In this document: positions 9,697 through 18,600 of the stretch, piece by piece | How positions within the stretch are numbered: position 1 is the stretch's first letter | Layout: the number at the start of each line of letters is the position of its first letter | From: Verrucomicrobiaceae bacterium | GTDB lineage: Bacteria > Verrucomicrobiota > Verrucomicrobiia > Verrucomicrobiales > Akkermansiaceae | DNA: 64,000 nt | Direction: 5' to 3' | Assembly: GCA_027485995.1 (NCBI GenBank) | Contig: JAIXPW010000250.1 | Span: forward strand, 1 to 64,000 | Notes under the pieces: model-generated | What the model was told of the DNA's origin: nothing | Seen by the model: the letters and a program-made list of their open reading frames with translations, nothing else | Databases searched by the model: none | Program-made: the position numbers and the translations under genes

Positions 9697-12600
9697 ATGT
9701 CAAACCCACGCTTTTCCCGTTCGGCTGTTGTTCTGGTTCCATTGCTTATGCTCGTTGCCTTTTCCGTCTGGAAGGGGTTCCAACGAGAGACAAGTTCGAC
9801 TCCAACAGCGGAGCCGGGCGGCGGTGTTCACGCCCGACGAGTCGAGGGAAAGGGCCCGGTTGTCGAGGCCCTCGCGGCGAAAGGAACTGCTTCTGGAATT
9901 GGCGAGAAAACGGCCGATTCGTCGCCATCCTCGGTTGGTGAAGTTCAGGCCAAACCCGACATGGCAAGGATCGAGGCATTTCAGCAGTGGACGGCACGAT
10001 GGAAGGATGCGGATTCAGAGGGGCGCAAGGCATTGATCAAGGAGGGGCTTGAATTGGCGACGGCGAGGCGTGCGGAGTTCAAGGCCTTGATTGCCACCGA
10101 TCCTCGTCGCGCACTTGAACTCGCGGTTCCAAGGGTGATCCGGCAGGATCTTCCTGCGGGGATCTTGGCCCAACTGGAGTCACCGGTTTCCGCGAAGGGG
10201 GACTTCAATGTTTACATGGGGCGTCCGGCTCCTGGCGTGGAGGTGCCGCCAGAAGGGTTGACCTTGAGATACTTTGAATCGGAAGGAGTGAGCTACAAGG
10301 CCCGGGTCTTCGGTGAACTGGAGTATGTCACCAGCCGGCAGGGATTTCCGCTGCAAGGCGTTTCGATCGATCGTGAGTTCGCGGTGGCGGAAAACGCGGT
10401 CAGGCGGCTGGAGGTCGGGGAACGGATCACGGCTGGCACAACGGTCGAGAGCTCCTGTCCGGTCTCCGGAAAGACCACGACGGCGGTTGCCTCAGGTGAG
10501 CCCGTGACCGATGAATCACCGACGGTGGAGATCGCGGGGCGGGTGATCACGCTTTGCAACGGATCGCATGTGACGGTGCTGGAGGACAATTTCCGGAGTT
10601 ATGTTCAGGCCAATGGATCCGGTGGTGCTGGCTTCTTCATGGAGAACTTTCCCGGCACCGCGTCGACCGCGATCGGCAACCTCCGCTGCCTTTACATCCG
10701 TGTCACGTATCCGGACCAGATGGCCCAGCCGAACACCGAGGAGCAGGCCTATGCCGACATGCGCGACAACGCCCGCTTCTTCCTCGAGAACTCCTATGGG
10801 AAGATGACCCAGACCACGACCTTCACACCACTCATCACGCTGCCCCACAGTTTGGCCTGGTACAAGGCAAAGGATGGCGAGGTGGACTGCCTTGGTCTGG
10901 TTCACTCCGATTCGCGGAATGCGGCAAAGGAACTCGGCTATGACCCATCGCAGTTCAACTGCATCATCGTCCGGGTGAACAAGGGACCACGCCTTGAAGG
11001 CATTTCGTGGGGCGGCGGAAGCAGCGTGTGGATCACCTGGGATGGCATGGATGTCCTCAACCATGAGATCGGCCACTCGCTGGGCCGCAACCACGCGAAC
11101 TCGTGGACATCTCTGGATGGGACGCCCTACGGCTACGGCCAGAACGCGGAATACGGCAATCCCTTCGACATCATGGGAGGCAGTGGTGGCTTCAGCGCCC
11201 ACTACAACACGATCAGCAAGCGGGCGCTTGACTGGCTGCCGGCCGCCTACGTGCATTCACCCAAAGCCAACGGGGTCTACCGCATTTTCGCCTATGACCA
11301 ACCGACCCTCGAGGAGGGCAAGCGCTATGCCCTGACCGTGGCGAAGGACAGCGTGCGGCAATACAACCTCGAATACCATCCGGCGCGCGGCGGGTTCCTG
11401 ACCGACAACGCGCTGGTCCTCTACAGCGGGATGGGCTCGAACTCGGGCCACCTTCTCGACACCACCCAGGGCAGCCCGAACGGAAAGAATGACGGCGGCA
11501 TCGCGATCGGTCGCACCTACTCCGATTTGGAGGCCGACATGCATTTCACGGTGCTGTCGAAGAACAACACCACGCCGCCCTCACTTGACATCGCCTATCA
11601 GCGCGGACCCTTCCCGGGAAATGTCGCGCCGACCACGACGATCGCGGCCTCCACGACCAACGCGCTGGTGGGCGACACGGTGACCTTCACCGCGACCGCC
11701 AACGATTCGAACGGCGATGCACTGGCCTATCAGTGGGAGTTCAGCGACGGTGTCGTGGGCACGAACTCAGCGAGCATTTCCCGCACTTTCGCGGCAGCCG
11801 CGCAGGTCACCGCCATGGTGACCGTTTCCGACATGAAGGGCGGATCGGTGCGCGCCTCGGTGGTGGTGAATGTCGGCAGTCATGGGAAACAACTCGTCAC
11901 CGGCACGATCACGGCTGGGGGCCAACCACTGCCTGGAGTCTATGTCACTGGCGGCGGGTCCTGGTGCTATTCGAATGCCGATGGAACCTACTCGCTTTCC
12001 GGCATCACGGCTGGATCGCAGACGCTCACCGCGACCCTCAACGGCTACACGTTGACACCGTCGTTCGCCAATCCACTCACCGTCGTCGCTGGGAGCAACG
12101 TCGCCAACTGGACTGCGGCTGCCTCCAACTTCGTCACGCTTTCCAAGATTTCGGATGCCACCGAGGGAGGGGCCAACGGAGTCTTCCGCCTGACCCGCAA
12201 CGGAGATTCCACCGCTGCTCTAACAGTCCTCATTTCCCCTGTCAGTGGAACCGCAATCAAGACCACTGACTACACCTTCACTCCGGACTCGGTCGCTTCA
12301 GGCTCCTTCCAGGCCTTCACCATTCCCGCCGGAGCAGCCTCTCTCGATTTCAGCGTGGCGGCAGTCAATGACACCGCCGCGGAAGGAACCGAGACCATCG
12401 GCGTGCAGCTTGCCTCCGCCGCCGGTTATCTGTCGGGCACGGCCAATGCGGTCGTGATGTCGCTGATCGACAACGACACCACCCTTCCTCAAGTCGCGGT
12501 CATCGCCCCGGATCCCTATGCCGGCGAAACGTCGGGAGATTCGGGCAGTTTCACCTTCACCCGCACCGGAGCCACGACGGCCGCGCTCAGTCTAACAGTG

Positions 12601-15600
12601 ACTTGGACCGGAGGTGCCAGCAACGGCACGGACTATGCCAGCCTCCCCACGACGGTCATCATCCCGATCGGGCAAAGTTCGGTCACCCTCGACGTGAACC
12701 CAACGGACGATTCCACCATCGAGGCCCCGGAGGATGTCATCGCGACCGTTTCCACCAATGCCTCCTATCTGCTGACCACCGGTGCCAGCTCGGCAACGGT
12801 GACGATCACCGACAATGACACTCCCTATGTCTCGGTCAGCGTCCCCGATGCCAATGCATCCGAAGCAGGAGGCGATTCCGGAGTCTTCCTCATCAGCCGC
12901 ACCGGCAGCACGGCCTCCTCCTTGAAAGTGTATTTCGGCCTTTCCGGAAGCGCCCAGCATGGCACCGACTATGCGTCGCTCACTGGTGAGGTCACGATTC
13001 CTGCTGGAGCCGTCTCCGCTCCCGTCGTGATTGTGCCGAACGATGACGATCTTGGTGAACAGTCGGAATCCGTCACCCTTGCGGTGACCACCTTCAACAA
13101 CGCCTACAGCCTCGGCACCAGCTTCCAGGGAACCGTCAACATCGCGGACAACTCCGATGTGCCGCTCCTCAATGTGCGCTCTGGAACGGTCGGAGTCGAA
13201 GGCGGATCCAACGCCACCTTCGTCATCCGCTCGATCGGCACCGGCAGCGGCAGCGTGACCGTCAACTACACCCTTTCCGGAACGGCAATTTCCGGAGCGG
13301 ACTACACGGCCCTCTCGGGTTCGGTCTCGGTTCCGGTCGATGGATCGAACGACACCACAGTGACCATTCCGGTGATCAACGATGCCATCGGCGAGCCCAC
13401 CGAAACCGTGGTGGTCACCCTGACTCCCTCCGCCTCCTACAGGATCTACAACGATGGGACCGCTGAAGTGGCGATCCAGGACAACGACAGTGGCGACCGC
13501 GTCATGGTCTCGACCTACAACCATTCTCCCTCCGAGGCCGGTCCGGTCGCCGGAACGTTCTATCTTTCCCGCACCGGAACGGTCGGAGCCCTCGATGTGA
13601 GCTACACGCTTTCCGGCACCGCAACCAACGGAGTGGATTATGCCACGCTTTCCGGGGTCGTGACCATTCCCGACACCCAGTCCGGAGTGAACCTCGTGAT
13701 GACTCCGCTCGACGATGCGATCTTCGAGGGCAGTGAAACCGTGACGCTCACCGTGACAGCGGCTGCTGGCTATCAGGTGGATCGTCCTGCGTCCGCGACC
13801 TATATCATCGCGGACAACGAGGCGTCGGCCTTGACCGTGGGCTTCCAACAGACGGCACTCGCCAGCGGTGAATTGCCTGGCGGGCTGGGTGAGTACCGTG
13901 ACATCGCTGTTCAGCTCTCCGGTCCATCGGCCAGTCCCGTCACGGTGGCCTACCGGGCTGGTGGCGGCGACGCGATCGGAGATGATGTTGACTGGACCTA
14001 TGTCGATGCATCGAATGGCAATGCCATCATTCCATCTGGAACACTTGTCTTCGCACCGGGTGAAACCTCGAAGAATCTTCGGGTGAAGGTAAAGAACGAT
14101 GGGGTCCGTGAAGGCACCGAGGTCGCCGTCCTGCAACTCGCCAACGCCAATGGAGCCGGGCTCACCCCGGGACGTTCGACCTTCAATCTCTTCATCTTTG
14201 ATGACACGGTCCCGGCTTTTGTCACTGAGGAACGCTGGAACAATGGGGCGGTCTACACCAACAACACCTGGAACACGGTTTCGCCCGACTACACCGGCTA
14301 CCTCACCGGCTTCACGCCTGCACAGAATGTGGCCGACAATTACTCGCGTCGCTTGACGGGACTCATCACCGCCCCGACCTCGGGCAGCTACACCTTCTGG
14401 ATCGCTTCGGATGACGCCTCGCGCCTTTATCTGTCCACCGACGCCACGGCGGCGAACAAGACACAGATCGCGACTCTGACCAGTTGGACTTCATTCCAGA
14501 ACTGGACGGCCAATGCTTCCCAGCAGTCGGTGGTGATCAATCTGGTTGCGGGTCAATCCTACTACATGGAGGTCCAGCACCAGGAGGGTGGAGGAGGGGA
14601 CCACGTCTCCGTCGCCTGGCAGGGACCGGGCTTCGCACGCACGCCGATTTCGTTTGCGATGCCAGACAACTATCCCCGGACGGTTCGCTTCGCCGTGACC
14701 TCCACCAGCCGACTTGAGACCGATGGCAGCGAGCCGATGCTGATGGCACTGCTGGATCGTCCGGCTGGAACCACCGCGGTGACGGTTGACTATGGACTGG
14801 GTGGAACGGCAACGGCTGGAAGCGACTACCTCCTCAGCCCCGGCACCCTCACCTTCGCCGCCGGAGAGCAGGTGAAGCTCCTGCCGCTTTCGATCCTGTC
14901 CGACTCGGTCGGCGAGGCACCCGAAACCATCGTGGTCACCCTTGCCAATCCTTCGGGCTGCGCTCTCGCCAGCCCCTCGACGCACACGATCACTCTCATC
15001 GACAGCAATGCCTTTGCTGCCGACACCAAGTACTTCACCGCCACTTCAGTCATGGCGTCGGGCACATTGCTGGGCACGGCCACCGCCACGCCGGCTTCCG
15101 GAAGGTCGATTGCTTCCTGGCAGATCCTTTCCGGAAACACGGGGAATGCCTTCGCGATCAGTTCGTCGGGACAGGTCACGCTGCAGACCCCTGCCTCGCT
15201 TCCAAATCCAGGGGTTGTCCAGTTGACCGTCCGCGCCACCGACAATCTTGGCTCGACTGGTGATGGCAGCATCCATGTCCTCTGCAACTCGGCGCAGAGC
15301 CTGGCGTGGATCAATCCGGCGGGTGGTTCATGGCCGGTCCAGTCGAACTGGTTCGGTGGCACGGTCGCCGGGGGGATCGGTGTGGTCCCGAACTTCGGGG
15401 TGCTCGATCTGACGGCCGACGCCACGGTCACCCTCAATGGTGCCACCACCATCGGCGGTGCAGTCTTTGGCGACACAACTCCCAGCCATAACTGGACCAT
15501 CGCCACGGGAACAGCGGGCCCACTGACGCTTGATGTTGCCAGTGGTGCTCCGCTTGTCACCGTCAACAATCAGACCGCAACGATTGCCGCGGTTCTGGCC

Positions 15601-18600
15601 GGGGCAGACGGACTCACGAAGAATGGAAACGGCACACTCCGCATCACCGGCGCGGGAACCTGGACCGGGACGACGACGGTCAGCTCCGGTGCGCTTGAAG
15701 TTTTTGCAAAGAGCGGGGATGTCGCTTACACGGTGGCCCAGGGAGCCACGCTGAAACTCGCCTACAACACCGGCGGCGGCTACTCGCCAAGCATCACCCT
15801 CAATGGCAATGGCACGGCCAGCGCGGCCGGTCTCTATCTCGGCGGCGGACGAACGATCCAGACCAACGGCGGTCTGCTGATCCAGACACTGCCCACCACC
15901 ATCCGCACCGATGGCAGCGGCACGGCGAACCTTCAGGGCTTTGATGTGAATTCCGCCTATTTCCTCAAGACGGTGGCTGCCGCCTCGGGATCCATCGTGG
16001 AATCTGATATCAATTTCCAAACTGGAAGTTATGGCTACAAGATCCAGACCGACAGCGGCTCCGCCACAGGCTCCGGAGACCTCGTGATCAAAGGCTTGAT
16101 CGTGGGCGGTGGTTCCGCCCAGGTCGGAGGTGAAGCCCTTGCAACCAGCCTCCACAAATGGGGAACCGGTTCGCTGAAGTTGACCGGAACCTCGACCTAC
16201 ACCAAGGCGACCTCGATCAACCAGGGATCGATCATCGTTTCAGGAGGAAATGATCGGATTCCGACCGCATCAACGGTCGTGCTCGGCAACGGCACCAACA
16301 GCGGCAGGCTGGTTCTTGACGGAGTCAGCCAGGCGGTCGCGGGTGTCCAGGTCAACGGAACGGCGACGACGAACGCGGTCGTCGGAGGAAGCTCCACCCC
16401 CTCGACCTTCGAGGTCGCCAATGCCACGGCCGTCACCTTCAGCGGCAGGATCGGTGGCACCGGCACCAACGAGAACAACCTGGCACTCTGGAAATCCGGA
16501 GCTGGTCTTCTCACCTTGAGTTCCGCAAACACCTACACGGGGGAAACCCGGATCAATGCTGGCACGCTCGCGCTGTCCTCCGCCGGATCATTGGCATCAT
16601 CGCTCATCACCGTCGGCAGTGGGGCGGCCCTTGATGTTTCCTCGGTCTCCGGCGGCTATACGTTGGGCAGCGGCAAGGTGCTGTCCGTTTCGGGAACCGT
16701 TCTCGGCCCGGTGACGACCGCTGCCGGATCCACCCTTTCGGTCGGGGGCAGCGTGGCTTCCGCCACGATCACCGGCAACCTGACGCTCGCGGGCACCACC
16801 TCGCTGCGCGTCAGCAAGTCCGGCACCGCCTTGAGCAACGATGTCATCGGAGGAGTCGGCATCCTCACCCAGGGCGGCAGCCTGGTGGTCAGCGCCAGCG
16901 GCGATCCTCTCGTTGCAGGTGACTCGTTCACCTTGTTCGGGGCGAACACCTTCGCGGGAGGCTTCTCGGCAACGTCACTTCCGTCCCTGCTTCCTGGACT
17001 TACCTGGAATGTCTCGCAGCTTGCCACATCAGGAACGATTTCGGTCCAGTCCGTGAGCTGGAGCGCCATCGAAGACAGCGCGTTCTCGGGAACCCTGGTT
17101 TCCGCCTACTCCGCACCGGGACTGACCTACGCCAGGATCGCGGGGCCCTCGTGGCTCTCCATCGCCACGAACGGAGCGCTCTCCGGCACCCCCTCTAACA
17201 GCGACGTCGGTTCGAATTCGTTCACCGTCCGTGTGACCCAGCCGGGTGTTGGCTTCAATGATGTCGTGATCCTCATCAGTGTCTCGAACGTCAACGATGC
17301 CCCGGTCTTCAGCTCGAACCCAATCCTCGCGGCCGCCACCGAGGATCAGGCTTTCAGTGGTCAGTTGATCGCTTCGGATGCGGATGCCGGCGATTCCCTG
17401 ACCTTCGCCAAGGTTTCCGGACCCGCCTGGCTCGGCGTATCTCCAGCGGGCGTCATCTCCGGCACACCGTCGAACGCCGAAGTGGGAAGCAATGCCTTCG
17501 TGGTGAGGGTCACCGACGCCTCGAACGCCTCGGTCACGGCAGACCTGAACATCAGCGTGGCGAATGTGAACGACGCTCCGGTCTTCACCCTCAATCCGAT
17601 CAACTTGAACGCCACCGAGGATGTTGCCATCTCCGGCCAGCTTCAGGCTTCGGACGTGGATGCCGGAGACACCCTGACCTTCGTCAAGGTCTCAGGTCCG
17701 TCCTGGCTGAATGTCTCCGCGAGCGGAGCCTTGAGTGGCACTCCGGGCAACTCAGAGGTTGGGCTCAATGCCTTCACGGTATCGGTCACTGACTCGTCGA
17801 ATGTGTCAGTCACAGCGGCTCTCAATCTCACGGTTGCCAATGTGAACGATGCTCCGACCTTCGCTTCGAACCCGGTCAATCTCTCCGCCACCGAGGATGT
17901 TGCCTTTTCTGGACAGCTTACCGCTTCCGATGTCGATGCCGGTGACACTCTGATCTTTGCCAAGGTTTCCGGTCCATCCTGGCTGAATGTCTCCGCCAGC
18001 GGAGCCTTGAGTGGCAGTCCTGGCAATGCCGAGGTTGGCCTCAATGCCTTCACGGTTTCAGTCACGGACTCTTCAAATGCATCAGTCACAGCCTCGCTGA
18101 ACCTCACGGTTGTGAATGTCAATGATGCCCCGGCCTTCGCTTCGAATCCGATCAGTCTCTCCGCCACGGAGGACGCTGCTTTCTCCGGACAGCTTTCCGC
18201 GTCCGATGTCGATGCCGGTGACACCCTGAGCTTCGCCAAGGTTTCCGGACCCGCCTGGCTGAATGTCTCTGCAAGCGGAGCCTTGAGCGGCACCCCGACC
18301 AATTCGGAGGTCGGACCCAATGCCTTCACGGTGTCGGTCACGGACTCGGCGAATGCCTCGGTGACGGCCACGCTGAATCTAACGGTTTCCAACGTGAACG
18401 ATGCGCCGACCTTCGATTCGGATCCAATCCTTGCGAACGCCACCGAGAACCTCGCGTTCACAGGCCAGCTCGCAGCGTCTGATGTCGATGCTGGTGACAG
18501 CCTCACCTTCACCAAGGTCTCCGGCCCATCGTGGCTCTCGGTTTCCTCCGCTGGGGCTCTCAGTGGCACGCCTGGATTTGGAACGGCGGGCCTTAACTCG

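Noticed and set aside
12592..14136. Open frame of 514 codons on the minus strand inside the giant gene
   Set aside because: Caused by codon periodicity of Calx-beta repeats; sequence has no domain and no start signal.
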